Positions 8,003 through 17,277 of a stretch of DNA of 64,000 nt are shown here, in pieces. Source of the DNA: Arthrobacter oryzae. Its GTDB lineage: Bacteria > Actinomycetota > Actinomycetes > Actinomycetales > Micrococcaceae. Position 1 is the stretch's first letter. Each line of letters opens with the position of its first letter. Where the stretch lies: the NCBI RefSeq assembly GCF_030718995.1, contig NZ_CP132204.1, positions 1,116,001 through 1,180,000 of the forward strand, read 5' to 3'. The notes under the pieces are model-generated. The model was not told where the DNA came from. It saw only the letters and a list, made by a program, of their open reading frames with translations, and did not search any database. Position numbers and translations under genes: made by a program.

Positions 8003-8452
8003 TCAGCCGCGCGGGCCGCTTAGTTCACCAGCATCAAACCCGCGGATAGCGTCGGCGAGTAAAAGCGCAGGGCTCTCTGAAATCTTCTTCAGGGAGCGCT
8101 GACTCGGCCATGTTGTCAACCCGTCAGCTTCCCATCGAGGAACGACATGGAAGTGAAGATGGGATACGGATTGCTCGGATCCTGGACCACTGGCGCTGAG
8201 TATATTCACGCCTGGGGCGCCCAAGGCGTGGCGCATGGCCAGACTGACTTTCTGGATAAGCGCCATTGTGGCGATTAGCGAAGAAAAACCCGCTTCGTGG
8301 ACTCCCGATGCATGCGCCGTGGGGATCACCAGAGTGTGTCCGGGGGCTAATGAGCTCGTTGGCAGGGGTAGGAACGCAGCGGCATGCTCCTCTCTCGCGA
8401 CCCAATCAGCAGATGTGGCCCCTAGCAGCAAGGAACAAAATACACAGCTCAT
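8003..8452 (-). CDS. HIT-family hydrolase
   Basis: 149 residues from ATG 8452. The histidine triad reads HLHFHVVP with H98, H100 and H102. An N-terminal CVFC pair (C3, C6) is in the position where many bacterial HIT proteins carry part of a zinc site. HIT enzymes hydrolyse nucleotide phosphoramidates or dinucleoside polyphosphates in the cytoplasm. The exact substrate is unknown here. The gene is in a lower-GC pocket with no obvious partner, and codon use is more A/T-tolerant than in neighbours, which may indicate transfer. Confidence 0.85.
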   Translation of the reverse strand: MSCVFCSLLLGATSADWVAREEHAAAFLPLPTSSLAPGHTLVIPTAHASGVHEAGFSSLIATMALIQKVSLAMRHALGAPGVNILSASGPGSEQSVSHLHFHVVPRWEADGLTTWPSQRSLKKISESPALLLADAIRGFDAGELSGPRG

Positions 8453-8655
8453 GCAACCATCCTGCCCTGTGGAATGCTGCCACCGCTGCACTTTAGGAAC
8501 CCCGAAAGGGACGATTCGCAGAGTGTAATGCAGCGAGAGGTTTTTGTGTTTGGGGGGACCCTTTCGACGAGCTGCCGCCTACGTCCGCTCCATTGCGGTT
8601 GTTCGAGGCGAGCACTTCTTGAACTCGGCGCTATGCCGCAGCACCGCTTGATGGA

Positions 8656-8937
8656 TTATGCCTTCAAAGGGGTCAGCGGGACGACCCGATAATCCAACGC
8701 GACCGCATTCGTCGCAAACGTTTGGCTGAGAGAATAAGCCGCGTCCTGAGATCCAAATCGCAAAGCCTCGTTTTCTCGATAGCTCCACCGCTCTGGTCCT
8801 TGACTTCCGGCGGGCAAGCAGTAGTAGAGAATCTCGCCATCGTTCTTGCGAACGACGATGCCCCATTCTTGCTGTTTCAGCTTTCCCGCCTTCCCATGTT
8901 GCCATCCTCGTCTGATCGGATAGTTATGCCGAGGCAT
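8656..8937 (-). CDS. Hypothetical small protein
   Basis: 93 residues from ATG 8937. Basic N terminus (MPRHNYPIRRGWQHGKAGK), then a region with beta-strand character (EWGIVVRKNDGEILYYCLP) and a C-terminal half rich in aromatic and polar residues. I do not recognise it. Codon use is balanced and amino-acid composition is protein-like, unlike the overlapping alternative frame, so I think it is real. It is in the same lower-GC pocket as the HIT gene. Expression signals are weak. Confidence 0.5.
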   Translation of the reverse strand: MPRHNYPIRRGWQHGKAGKLKQQEWGIVVRKNDGEILYYCLPAGSQGPERWSYRENEALRFGSQDAAYSLSQTFATNAVALDYRVVPLTPLKA

Positions 8938-8988
8938 GCCCCATTTTTGCAGGCACCTCTCGCCCACGCTGCAGCGCGGCTGCGGGTG

Positions 8989-9366
8989 CTACTCGTGGAC
9001 GGGCTCGCCGGTGACCCGGTGGTCCGCGTGGTTGATGGTCTCCTGGATGAGCCGGATCAGGTGCCCGTCGCGCAGGGAGTAAATGACGTGCCGCCCGTCT
9101 TTCCGCGTATCCACCAGCCCGCTGAGGCGGAGCTTGGCGAGGTGCTGGCTGACGACGGTGCGGGGCACGCCCGCCCGGTCCGTGAGTTCGGTAACGGTCT
9201 TCGGACCCTGGCCAAGCTGCCACAGCAGATGCAGCCGGGTGGGCTCGGCGAGCATCCGCAGGGTGCCGGCGGCCGTTTCCAGCAGTTCCGCACCGGGCGC
9301 TACAGCGTGGACGAGCGAGGGCTCGTCAGCGGACGCGGCTAGCGGGATGCTCGGTTGACTGCTCAA
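8989..9366 (-). CDS. ArsR-family winged-helix repressor
   Basis: 125 residues from a TTG start at 9366, which follows GAGGAG by 7 nt. An ATG-type alternative would need translation deep inside the upstream gene. The ArsR core (LAEPTRLHLLWQLGQGPKTV, VSQHLAKLRLSGLVDTRKDG, HVIYSLRDGHL) spans residues about 35-115. No obvious metal-binding cysteine cluster is present. The gene overlaps the 3' end of the MFS transporter gene by 41 nt on the same strand and is therefore cotranscribed with it. It probably represses this unit through the palindrome at 10633-10654. Confidence 0.88.
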   Translation of the reverse strand: MSSQPSIPLAASADEPSLVHAVAPGAELLETAAGTLRMLAEPTRLHLLWQLGQGPKTVTELTDRAGVPRTVVSQHLAKLRLSGLVDTRKDGRHVIYSLRDGHLIRLIQETINHADHRVTGEPVHE

Positions 9367-10612
9367 CGGGCTGCTCCTCGGTCTCGGGCCGGACTGCCCC
9401 GGGGCTGCTGCGCCGGGGCCAGGACAGGAAGGCTCCTGCGCTTCCCAGTATCGCAAGGATTGTCAGCGCCAGCGCCGCCCAGCCCAGTCCGGCGGCCGCC
9501 CCGATCCATCCTGAGAGCGGATAGGCCACGATGTAGCAGGCGTGCGAGAGGGAGAACTGCGCCGTGAAAACATAGGGCCGGGTGTCCTCGGTGGAGGCGT
9601 CCCGCAGCAGCCGCGCCGACGGCGTCAGGATGGTGGAGTTGCCCGCCCCCAGCAGGAACCAGAGCCCCAGCAGCCACCACCACCCCGCACCGGGCGGCGC
9701 CAGGAACATGGTTGCGGTGGCGGCGCACAGCGCCACGGGAATGACGACGGCGCCGGTCAGCATCACCGCCCGGTCCCCGAACCGCTCCAGTACAGCAGGC
9801 GCGGACAGGGCCACCGCCATGGAGCCCACCCCGAAGCAGGCGAGCGCAAGGGCAAGGTCCGCGTCCGGGCGGTGCAGCACGTCACGGACATAGACCACGG
9901 TATTAACCAGCACCATGGCGGTGGGCGCCGCCACCACCACGTTCAGCGCCAGCAGGGACCGCAGCCGGCTGGTGCGCCAAAATATCCGCGCACCCAGCGT
10001 GGTCCGGTGCCACAGCGACGTCACCGGGCCCGCGGGGGCCATAGCCTGCGGCAGGACTGTCACAGCGACCATGATGGCGGAGAAAACAAACCCGAACACT
10101 GTGCCGAGGAACAGGTTGTTGTAGCTGACCACCGTCAGCAGCAGGGCTGCCGCCGCGGGACTGACCAGCGCTTCCATGTCGTAGGCCAGGCGGGACAGTG
10201 AGAGGGCCCGCGTGTAGTCGCGCTCATCTTTCAGCACGGTGGGGATCAGGGACTGGAACGCGGGCGTGAACGTGGCGGACGCCGACTGCAGCAGGAACAC
10301 CACAACATAGATCTGCCAGGCCTCCGTTATGAAGGGCAGGCACAGCGCCATGCCTGCGCGGACCAGGTCCGCCCCGATCAGCACCGGCTTCTTGGGCAGC
10401 CGCGCCACCAGGGCATTGACCACCGGCGCGAATCCCACGTACGCGAGCATCTTGATGAGCAAGGCCGTGCCCATGACGGCGCCGGCGTTGCTGCCTTCCA
10501 GGTCGAACGCAAGCAGGCCCAGCGCAACCGTCAAAAGCCCGGTTCCCAGCAGGGCGACAACCTGCGCGGCAAACAACCGGCGGTAGGTTCCGTCCCGCAA
10601 AACAGTAAGCAT
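9326..10612 (-). CDS. MFS transporter (drug or metabolite exporter)
   Basis: 428 residues from ATG 10612 (GGGAAG ribosome site), with about 12 membrane helices. The first half contains an MFS-like intracellular loop (ARLPKKPVL), and the ArsR partner suggests an inducible exporter. A start 13 codons upstream is possible but would place the first codons inside the operator palindrome. Substrate unknown. It closely resembles actinobacterial MFS exporters paired with ArsR regulators. Confidence 0.87.
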   Translation of the reverse strand: MLTVLRDGTYRRLFAAQVVALLGTGLLTVALGLLAFDLEGSNAGAVMGTALLIKMLAYVGFAPVVNALVARLPKKPVLIGADLVRAGMALCLPFITEAWQIYVVVFLLQSASATFTPAFQSLIPTVLKDERDYTRALSLSRLAYDMEALVSPAAAALLLTVVSYNNLFLGTVFGFVFSAIMVAVTVLPQAMAPAGPVTSLWHRTTLGARIFWRTSRLRSLLALNVVVAAPTAMVLVNTVVYVRDVLHRPDADLALALACFGVGSMAVALSAPAVLERFGDRAVMLTGAVVIPVALCAATATMFLAPPGAGWWWLLGLWFLLGAGNSTILTPSARLLRDASTEDTRPYVFTAQFSLSHACYIVAYPLSGWIGAAAGLGWAALALTILAILGSAGAFLSWPRRSSPGAVRPETEEQPVEQSTEHPASRVR

Positions 10613-10632
10613 GGCCCAACTTCCCGCGTGCA

Positions 10633-10654
10633 TAAGTGCATGAGTGTGCACTTA
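10633..10654. promoter_or_regulatory. Palindromic operator upstream of the MFS-arsR unit
   Basis: Perfect 8-bp inverted repeat TAAGTGCA (10633-10640) and TGCACTTA (10647-10654) with a 6-bp spacer, 20 bp before the MFS start codon. A -10-like TATTAA on the minus strand overlaps its upstream arm. Position and dyad symmetry fit a binding site for the ArsR-type dimer encoded in the same unit, giving autoregulation. Confidence 0.65.
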
Positions 10655-10833
10655 ATAGCCTATGTGTTCCTGAAGGGCACATCAACCGGGTTTTCGCCTA
10701 CGGCGCACACTCCTAATCTCTGACCCCGCGACCAGTAGACTGGACGGCATTATGGATGACCCTCCTTCACATATGCCCAAGCCCCTCATCCTTCTGACCG
10801 GTTCGCCGGCCACCACGGGAGAGGGGCGCCCGA

Positions 10834-12195
10834 ATGTATGAATGGATCATGCTCGGCATCGGCCTTGTCCTCACGGTCGGCACCGGATTCTTCGTCGCCT
10901 CCGAGTTCGCGCTGGTCAATCTGGACCGGAACGATCTTGAAGCCCGCCAGGCCCGCGGTGAGAAGCGCCTTGCGCCCACCATCAAGGCCCTGAAGATCAC
11001 TTCGACGCACCTCTCCGGGGCGCAACTCGGCATCACCCTCACCACGCTCCTCACCGGCTACACCTTTGAACCTGCCATCAGCACCATGCTCAGCGGGCCG
11101 TTGCTCGCAGCAGGACTTCCCGAAGGCCTGGTACCCGGCGTGGGCGCCGTCGTCGGAATTTTCCTTGCCACCATCTTCTCGATGGTGATAGGCGAATTGG
11201 TTCCCAAGAACTTCGCCCTGGCCTTGCCGCTTGCCACCGCCAAGGTGGTGATTCCGTTCCAGGCCCTGTTCACCGCCGTCTTCAAGCCCGTGATCCTGCT
11301 GTTCAACAACACGGCCAACGGCATCATCCGGTCGTTCGGGATCGAGCCGAAGGAAGAACTGTCCGGCGCACGCAGCGCAGAGGAGCTCAGCTCCCTCGTC
11401 CGGCGCTCCGCGCTGGAAGGCGTGCTCGACGTCGACCATGCGGTCCTGCTGCATCGCACCCTGCGCTTCTCCGAGCACTCCGCTGCCGACGTCATGACCC
11501 CCCGGGTCCGGATGACGGCGGTCAACGCCGATGACTCGGCGGAACAGATCGTCGCCCTCGCCACCTCGACGGGCTACTCGCGTTTCCCGGTGATCGGCCG
11601 GGACCGCGACGAGGTCCTGGGCGTGCTGCACGTGAAGCAGGCGTTTGCCGTGGCCCTGGCGGACCGCGCCACTGTCACCGCCGCTGAGCTCATGATCGAC
11701 CCGCTGCGCGTCCCCGAGTCCATGGGCGTGGACACCCTGCTGGTCCTGCTGCGCAGGCAGGGCCTCCAGGTGGCCATCGTGTCCGACGAGCACGGCGGAA
11801 CGGCCGGAATCGTCACGCTCGAAGACCTGGTGGAAGAAATTGTGGGCGAGCTCGAGGACGAACACGACCGCGCCCGTGTGGGCGTGGTCCGGACGGGCCG
11901 CTCCATCACGTTCGACGCCTCACTGCGCCCGGATGAACTCCTCGACCGGACCGGTATCGAAGTGCCGGACGGCGAGGAATACGACACGATCGCCGGCTTC
12001 GTCACCGACCAGCTGGACCGCATCCCCGAACTCGGCGACGAAGTCACCGTCAACGGCGGTGCCCTGCGGGTGGAACGGGTGGTTGGCACGCACGTGGAGC
12101 GCCTGCGCTTCACGCCGGACGAAACCCAGGAAGCTCCCCAGAGCCCGCACGACCGCATCATCGACAACCTCACGCAGGAGCTGACCCATGAGTGA
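10834..12195 (+). CDS. CNNM/CorC-family membrane protein (hemolysin-like), full length
   Basis: 453 residues. Residues about 1-200 form the DUF21/CNNM membrane domain with three to four helices ([44 protein letters not shown]). Residues 215-340 are a CBS pair, ending in [20 protein letters not shown]. Residues 350-440 are the CorC/HlyC C-terminal domain ([20 protein letters not shown]). The family handles Mg2+/Co2+ homeostasis; the hemolysin name is historical. A GGGAGAGG site precedes the ATG. It overlaps the paralogue 12188-13228 by 8 nt, so the two are cotranslated and may form a heterodimer. Confidence 0.9.
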   Translation: MYEWIMLGIGLVLTVGTGFFVASEFALVNLDRNDLEARQARGEKRLAPTIKALKITSTHLSGAQLGITLTTLLTGYTFEPAISTMLSGPLLAAGLPEGLVPGVGAVVGIFLATIFSMVIGELVPKNFALALPLATAKVVIPFQALFTAVFKPVILLFNNTANGIIRSFGIEPKEELSGARSAEELSSLVRRSALEGVLDVDHAVLLHRTLRFSEHSAADVMTPRVRMTAVNADDSAEQIVALATSTGYSRFPVIGRDRDEVLGVLHVKQAFAVALADRATVTAAELMIDPLRVPESMGVDTLLVLLRRQGLQVAIVSDEHGGTAGIVTLEDLVEEIVGELEDEHDRARVGVVRTGRSITFDASLRPDELLDRTGIEVPDGEEYDTIAGFVTDQLDRIPELGDEVTVNGGALRVERVVGTHVERLRFTPDETQEAPQSPHDRIIDNLTQELTHE

Positions 12196-13228
12196 ATACC
12201 TTCCCGGCATCATCTGGCTGGCGGTGCTCCTGGTGGTCAACGCGTTCTTCGTGGGAGCCGAGTTCGCGGTGATCTCCGCCCGCCGTTCCCAGATCGAGCC
12301 CAAGGCTGAGGCCGGCAGCAAGGCAGCGAAGACCACGCTGTGGGCCATGGAACATGCCACGCTCATGCTGGCCACCAGCCAGCTGGGCATCACCGTCTGT
12401 TCACTGGTGATCCTTAACGTCTCCGAGCCGGCCATCCACCACCTGCTCGAGATCCCGCTGGGCCTGACCTCCCTGTCCGGCGAGGCAATCGGCATCATCG
12501 CCTTCGTGGCGGCACTGCTGCTGGTGACCTTCCTGCACGTGGTCATCGGCGAAATGGTCCCCAAGAACATCTCGTTCTCGGTTCCCACCCGGGCCGCGCT
12601 CATCCTGGCCCCGCCGCTGGTGATGGTGGCCAGGGTGTTCAAGCCGGTGATCTGGGCCCTCAACGGGATAGCCAACTCCATCCTGCGGCTCTTCAAGGTC
12701 CAGCCCAAGGACGAGGCCACCAGCGCCTACACGCTGGACGAAGTGGCGAACATCGTGGAGCAGTCCACCCGGGACGGCATGCTCACCGACACCAGCGGCA
12801 CCCTGACGGCGGCGTTCGAGTTCACGGCCAAAACCGTTGCCGACGTGGAGGTGCCCATCAGCGAAATGGTGCTCCTGCCGGCGTCGTCCACCCCCGCGGA
12901 CATCCAGCGTGCGGTGGCTCAGCACGGCTACTCCCGTTACATCCTCACGGACGACGACGGCGTACCCTCCGGGTACCTGCACCTGAAGGACGTCATGGAC
13001 CTGACAACCCCGGAAAAGTTCGGCAGGCCGGTCCCGGCAAAGCGCATCCGCAAACTGGCGTCCGCCTTCAGCGGCAGCGAACTCGAGGATGCCCTGGCCA
13101 CGATGCGCCGCACCGGCGCCCATGTGGCCCGGGTCTTCGACGCCGACGGCAACACCACCGGCGTCCTCTTCCTGGAGGACATCATCGAAGAGCTCGTAGG
13201 CGAAGTGCAGGACGCCACCAGCGCGTAA
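12188..13228 (+). CDS. CNNM-family membrane protein lacking the CorC domain
   Basis: 346 residues, a paralogue of the upstream protein: DUF21 membrane domain ([41 protein letters not shown]) and CBS pair ending in [20 protein letters not shown]. It stops there, so the CorC/HlyC domain of the upstream partner is missing. Pairs of one full-length and one short CNNM protein are common in actinobacteria, suggesting a hetero-oligomer with one accessory domain per pair. Cation transport or its regulation is inferred from the family, not visible in sequence. Confidence 0.9.
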   Translation: MSEYLPGIIWLAVLLVVNAFFVGAEFAVISARRSQIEPKAEAGSKAAKTTLWAMEHATLMLATSQLGITVCSLVILNVSEPAIHHLLEIPLGLTSLSGEAIGIIAFVAALLLVTFLHVVIGEMVPKNISFSVPTRAALILAPPLVMVARVFKPVIWALNGIANSILRLFKVQPKDEATSAYTLDEVANIVEQSTRDGMLTDTSGTLTAAFEFTAKTVADVEVPISEMVLLPASSTPADIQRAVAQHGYSRYILTDDDGVPSGYLHLKDVMDLTTPEKFGRPVPAKRIRKLASAFSGSELEDALATMRRTGAHVARVFDADGNTTGVLFLEDIIEELVGEVQDATSA

Positions 13229-13266
13229 CGCCCTGGCGAACGAAGCGGGGGAATTAGGATGCTGGA

Positions 13267-14064
13267 ATGGGGGAGCATCAACGCGGGAAACCATCGGGGA
13301 CGCATGGGCAGATTTACGTCGAAATTGGCATCTGCACATCCATGGAGCGGCTGTGGACACTGAGCCAGGATCCGGCCCTGCATCCCCGCTGGGACCTGCG
13401 GTTCTCCCGGATAGTCCCCACCGAGTCCGACGACGGCGGGACTGCCCGCTTTCGCTACGAGTTCCAGCTTCCGTTCCACACCATCAAAGGCACCGGGACT
13501 TCCCTGGGCCACCGAATGCATGCCGACGGGCAGGCCACCTCCGTGCTGAAGTTCACCACCGCAGATGCTCTCTCGCCCATCGGGCCAGGCTCCGGTTATT
13601 GGCGGTACATCCCAACCGCTGACGGCGTGCGCTTCATCACCGGCTACAACTACCGGCCGGGCATGGGCATACTTGGAAAGATGCTGGACGGCCGCGTCAT
13701 CCGGCCGGCGTTGGGCTGGGCGACGGCCCTCAGCTTCGACCGCCTGCGGCTGTGGGCAGAGTCTGACCTTGATCCTGCTGATTCACGGAACAGGTGGATC
13801 ATCGACGCTCTGGTCAGGGCAAGCGGCCTCGTCGCGGCGGCCCTGCTGCTCCGGCAGGCACTGACCGGACACCACGCGGCCGCGGCCGCTGCTTTGGGTG
13901 CAACTGTGGCGCTGGCCTCATGCCTCCTCCCGGCGCACCGGACCGTACCTCGGGCCGGGCGGTGCCTGCGGCATGCGCCGGATGAGCGGGCCGGGCTTGC
14001 CCCTTCCGCTCTGGCGGTGCTTCCGTCGCCGGACCGTGCGGGCTGGCCGGCGGAGAGGAAGTAG
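13267..14064 (+). CDS. SRPBCC-like protein with C-terminal membrane segment
   Basis: 265 residues. Residues about 17-165 look like a START/SRPBCC ligand-binding fold (VEIGICTSMERLWTLSQDP, HPRWDLRFSRI, RYEFQLPF, FITGYNYRPG). Residues about 178-215 contain two hydrophobic segments (LVRASGLVAAALLLRQAL and an Ala-rich helix) that may anchor the protein. The tail is Arg/Pro/Ala-rich. One nucleotide separates its stop from the GTG of the next gene, so the two are translationally coupled. The pair probably acts on or carries a hydrophobic molecule; this is inference. Confidence 0.65.
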   Translation: MGEHQRGKPSGTHGQIYVEIGICTSMERLWTLSQDPALHPRWDLRFSRIVPTESDDGGTARFRYEFQLPFHTIKGTGTSLGHRMHADGQATSVLKFTTADALSPIGPGSGYWRYIPTADGVRFITGYNYRPGMGILGKMLDGRVIRPALGWATALSFDRLRLWAESDLDPADSRNRWIIDALVRASGLVAAALLLRQALTGHHAAAAAALGATVALASCLLPAHRTVPRAGRCLRHAPDERAGLAPSALAVLPSPDRAGWPAERK

Positions 14065-14065
14065 C

Positions 14066-14749
14066 GTGGCTTCGATCTTTGAGCAGGCGCTCGGGCGGGA
14101 TTTCGGCCGGCTCCACCCGATGCTGCAGAAACGCTTCGGCGTTGACACCGATGCCGGCTACGCATGCGTGGGCCGCGGAGTCTTTTCCGAGGTCCGCCGG
14201 GGGGCATGGTGGACGGTTCCGTTTCTGCGGATCGGGGCATACCGCAACATCCTCTTTCCCGACCAGGGCGAGAACGTCCCGTTCACCATCGAGAACTATC
14301 CCTATATTGATGGATTTGGCCGGCCCACCGTCACTTTCGTCCGCACCCTCGAACTCCCGCGGTCCAGGAGGCGCCGCTTCGATGCCACCATGGTTTACAG
14401 TCCGGACACCGGGGGCATCATCGACTACCTCGGCACACACCAGCATCTAGCCACGGGACTCTTCTTGGAGGTGCTGCCGGACGGGTCGCTGCATCTCCAG
14501 TCAACGGGCCAGCGGTTCTACGAGGGCTTCATCGGATTCACTTTTCCCGCACTCTTCACTGGTACCGCGGAGCTGTACGAGAGCTTTGACGACAAGCGCG
14601 GGGTTTTCACCATTCAGATGCAGGTACGGAATCCCGTCCTGGGGTTCCTCTTTGGCTACCGGGGCGAGTTCACCTGCACGTTCCCCGCCACACCCCCTGA
14701 GGGTGCGCCGCACCGGCTCAGACCAGTCCGCGAAGAAAGGCGGCAGTAG
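14066..14749 (+). CDS. DUF4166-domain protein
   Basis: 227 residues from GTG 14066, preceded by GAGAGGAAG. Family-like features are LHPMLQKRFGVD near the N terminus, the mid-protein NVPFTIENYPYIDGFGRPT followed by VTFVRTLELP, and a C-terminal beta-rich segment ending in GEFTCTF. DUF4166 is often fused to or next to NAD-dependent dehydrogenase-like or SRPBCC proteins, and no enzymatic activity is established. Here it follows an SRPBCC-like gene with 1-nt spacing, so the two proteins probably act together. Earlier in-frame starts would overlap the upstream gene. Confidence 0.7.
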   Translation: MASIFEQALGRDFGRLHPMLQKRFGVDTDAGYACVGRGVFSEVRRGAWWTVPFLRIGAYRNILFPDQGENVPFTIENYPYIDGFGRPTVTFVRTLELPRSRRRRFDATMVYSPDTGGIIDYLGTHQHLATGLFLEVLPDGSLHLQSTGQRFYEGFIGFTFPALFTGTAELYESFDDKRGVFTIQMQVRNPVLGFLFGYRGEFTCTFPATPPEGAPHRLRPVREERRQ

Positions 14750-14768
14750 CAGGCTGCCAGCTTGAGGC

Positions 14769-15482
14769 TTAGCGGACGACGTCCGGCCCGGAGAGCTCAC
14801 CGCCATGTCCAGATATCAGGCTTCTGCTGAGTGACCGGACCTCGGCCAGTTCAGCGGGGAGGCCTGCCAGCACAACGGCTGCATCGGCCGTCTGCGAAGC
14901 TGAGTGATCGTCCACGAGCCCGTCGGCGCGTAGGTTGATCAATGACTCAACCAAGCGGAACGCGAGCTCACCGAGGGGCGCGCTGCCGGGGCCGCCGGCA
15001 GGTGGGAGCAGTTCCTCGACCCGTTGGCCCAGGTTCCGGTACAGCTGCCGCAGCTCGCGCCTGTCCGCCATGAACGTTTCGAAACGTTCCGCCCGGGCTT
15101 CCGGCAGGTGATAGAGGACGCCGAGGTTCCAACGGGCCCTGCACAGCAGGCTCCCGTCATAGAGCGCCACTGCGTGGAGCGCGGCAGCCGCCGTCACTGC
15201 CCGGTCCGGCCGGGAAGCCGAAAAGACAGCCCTCGCGAAGTCCAAACCGCCAGCCACGGTCCCCTTCAGCAGTTCACCGAGGATGTCATCTTTCGTGCCG
15301 AAGTGATGGTAGAGCGATGACTGGCGCATGCCCACGGCATCGGCGATGGCCCGCGTGGAGGTGTTCGCGAAACCCTGGCCGGTGAAGAGTTCGGCGGCAG
15401 CATCGAGGATTTCGTCCCGGGCAGTGGCCCCCGGGCGCACTGGCTGCTGCTTGCGGGGTCGTCCCGGTCCGGCTGAAGTCAC
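14769..15482 (-). CDS. TetR-family transcriptional regulator
   Basis: 237 residues from GTG 15482. The N-terminal TetR DNA-binding domain is clear (ILDAAAELFTGQGFANTSTR, IADAVGMRQSSLYHHFGTKD). The C-terminal 150 residues are a helical ligand-binding domain without a recognised ligand signature. It is divergent from the permease/carboxylase operon starting at 15713, with a 230-bp shared upstream region, making it the prime candidate regulator of that operon. The alternative is that it controls only itself. Convergent with the DUF4166 gene. Confidence 0.85.
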   Translation of the reverse strand: MTSAGPGRPRKQQPVRPGATARDEILDAAAELFTGQGFANTSTRAIADAVGMRQSSLYHHFGTKDDILGELLKGTVAGGLDFARAVFSASRPDRAVTAAAALHAVALYDGSLLCRARWNLGVLYHLPEARAERFETFMADRRELRQLYRNLGQRVEELLPPAGGPGSAPLGELAFRLVESLINLRADGLVDDHSASQTADAAVVLAGLPAELAEVRSLSRSLISGHGGELSGPDVVR

Positions 15483-15712
15483 CCCACATTCTTACACCGC
15501 ACGGCAGGCGGAATGCGCCGCCTCAGCAGGCCAGGGAGCCGGTGAGTTTTTGTTCACAGAACTGAAACACCCCGAAATCCAGCTTTTACACCGGCGAAAC
15601 GGAACCGGGACAGTGCACTGGAAAACTATCAAGTGACCGGTATTTCGGGAGGGGCCATCCAGCGGCTACCCAGATGTGGTCACCAGCCCCCGTTCCAGAC
15701 ACGGAGAATCCG

Positions 15713-17224
15713 ATGACTTCCACCATTTCGACGGCGTCCGCCCACGCAGACGATGCAGACCTGACCTCGCTCGGCTACCAGCCGTCATTGCACCGCAAAC
15801 TTGGGCGCTACGCGTCCTTCGCCGCAGGATTCTCGTTCGTTTCGATCCTGACCACGATCTTCCAGCTCTTTGCCTTCGGCTACTCCTTTGCCGGACCTGC
15901 GTTCTTCTGGACCTGGCCGGTAGTACTGATCGGCCAACTGCTCGTTGCCCTGAACTTCGCCGAACTCGCAGCCCGCTACCCGTTGTCGGGTGCCGTTTAC
16001 CAGTGGGCCCGCCGAATGGGCGGCGAACTGGTGGGCTGGTTCGCCGGCTGGTTCATGGCCATTGCCCAGGTTGTCACCGCGGCCGCCGCCGCCATTGCGC
16101 TCCAGGTGGTCCTCCCCCAGTTGTGGGACGGCTTCCAGGTTGTGGGCGGCGATCCCGCACTGGCCACCGTCACCGGCGCCGCCAACGCGGTGGTGCTCGG
16201 CGCCGCACTCCTGGTGGTCACCACCGTGATCAACTGCCTGGGCGTCAAGCTCATGTCCCACGTCAACTCCATCGGCGTGACTTGCGAAATCGTCGGTGTG
16301 GCGGCCGTCATCCTCGCCCTGATCTCGGCCGCCCAGCGCGGGCCCGAAGTGGTGGCGGACGTCAGCGTAGTGGCCGGCTCGGATCTGGGCGCCGTTGGCG
16401 CCTTCCTGGTCTCCGGCCTGATGGCCGCCTACGTCATGGTCGGTTTCAACTCCGCCGGAGAACTCTCGGAAGAGACCAAGAACCCCCGCAGGACAGCACC
16501 CCGCACCATCCTCTCGGCCCTCATTATTTCCGGCATCGGCGGCGGGCTCATGATCATCACGGCGCTCATGGCCGCACCCAGCCTCGACGATGGACGCCTC
16601 GCGGCCGAGGGCCTGCCGTACGTGCTGACCGCCGTCCTGGGAACTTTCTGGGGCAAGGTCCTCCTGGTGGACGTCGCCGTGGCGATCTTCGTCTGCACCC
16701 TGGCCATCCAGACGGCGGGATCCCGCCTGGTGTTCTCGATGGCCCGCGACGGCAAACTCCCCGCCTCCGCACTTCTCTCCTCCGTCCACCCGGAGCGCGG
16801 CACCCCGATGTGGCCGTCCATCGCGATCGGCGGCCTCGCCGTCGGAGTCCTGGCCATCAATATCGGCAACGCCGCCCTGTTCACCACGCTCTGCAGTGTG
16901 TGCATCGTCATGGTCTACCTGGCTTACCTTCTGGTCACCGTTCCGCAGCTGCTCAGCCGTCTGCGCGGAGACTGGGACCGTGTGGGCCAGACCATGCCCG
17001 CGGGACTGTTCTCGCTGGGGCGCTGGGGACTCCCCGTGAACATCCTGGCCGTCCTCTACGGCGCCGTGATGGTGGTGAACCTCGCCTGGCCGCGCCCCGA
17101 GGTGTACGACCCCAGCGGCGAAAACGGTCTCCTGCTGTTCTCCGCACCCCTCATGGTGGGCGCTGTGTTGCTCCTCGGCCTCTGGGTACGGAGCCGTAAA
17201 AACCCCGACGCGCCAGCAGCGTAG
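15713..17224 (+). CDS. APC-superfamily permease of the guanidine/urea-carboxylase operon
   Basis: 503 residues from ATG 15713, preceded by CGGAGAATC. About 12 membrane helices with amino-acid/polyamine/organocation signatures in the first third (FAAGFSFVSILTTIFQLFAF, NFAELAARYPLSGAVYQWAR) and the conserved EETKNPRRTAPRTIL loop. APC permeases of this type regularly sit at the head of operons carrying DUF1989 proteins and a urea/guanidine carboxylase, where they are taken to import the nitrogen substrate. Import of guanidinium or urea is therefore inferred from context. First gene of the operon running to 24429. Confidence 0.85.
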   Translation: MTSTISTASAHADDADLTSLGYQPSLHRKLGRYASFAAGFSFVSILTTIFQLFAFGYSFAGPAFFWTWPVVLIGQLLVALNFAELAARYPLSGAVYQWARRMGGELVGWFAGWFMAIAQVVTAAAAAIALQVVLPQLWDGFQVVGGDPALATVTGAANAVVLGAALLVVTTVINCLGVKLMSHVNSIGVTCEIVGVAAVILALISAAQRGPEVVADVSVVAGSDLGAVGAFLVSGLMAAYVMVGFNSAGELSEETKNPRRTAPRTILSALIISGIGGGLMIITALMAAPSLDDGRLAAEGLPYVLTAVLGTFWGKVLLVDVAVAIFVCTLAIQTAGSRLVFSMARDGKLPASALLSSVHPERGTPMWPSIAIGGLAVGVLAINIGNAALFTTLCSVCIVMVYLAYLLVTVPQLLSRLRGDWDRVGQTMPAGLFSLGRWGLPVNILAVLYGAVMVVNLAWPRPEVYDPSGENGLLLFSAPLMVGAVLLLGLWVRSRKNPDAPAA

Positions 17225-17277
17225 GGACAGACGACTGATCACCGACAACACAGCCAACCGGCTAAGACAGCCAAGAA

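Noticed and set aside
11058-11564. Antisense frame in the CNNM gene
   Set aside because: Ser/Arg-rich composition without family resemblance, opposite a clear membrane protein gene.
15552-15562. GTTC-ACA-GAAC dyad as operator of the TetR regulator
   Set aside because: Four-base arms with mismatches outside are too short to be distinguished from chance.
15483-15712. Guanidine riboswitch upstream of the permease-carboxylase operon
   Set aside because: I looked for conserved guanidine-I elements and paired ACGG-type hairpins and saw none. A covariance-model search would be decisive.
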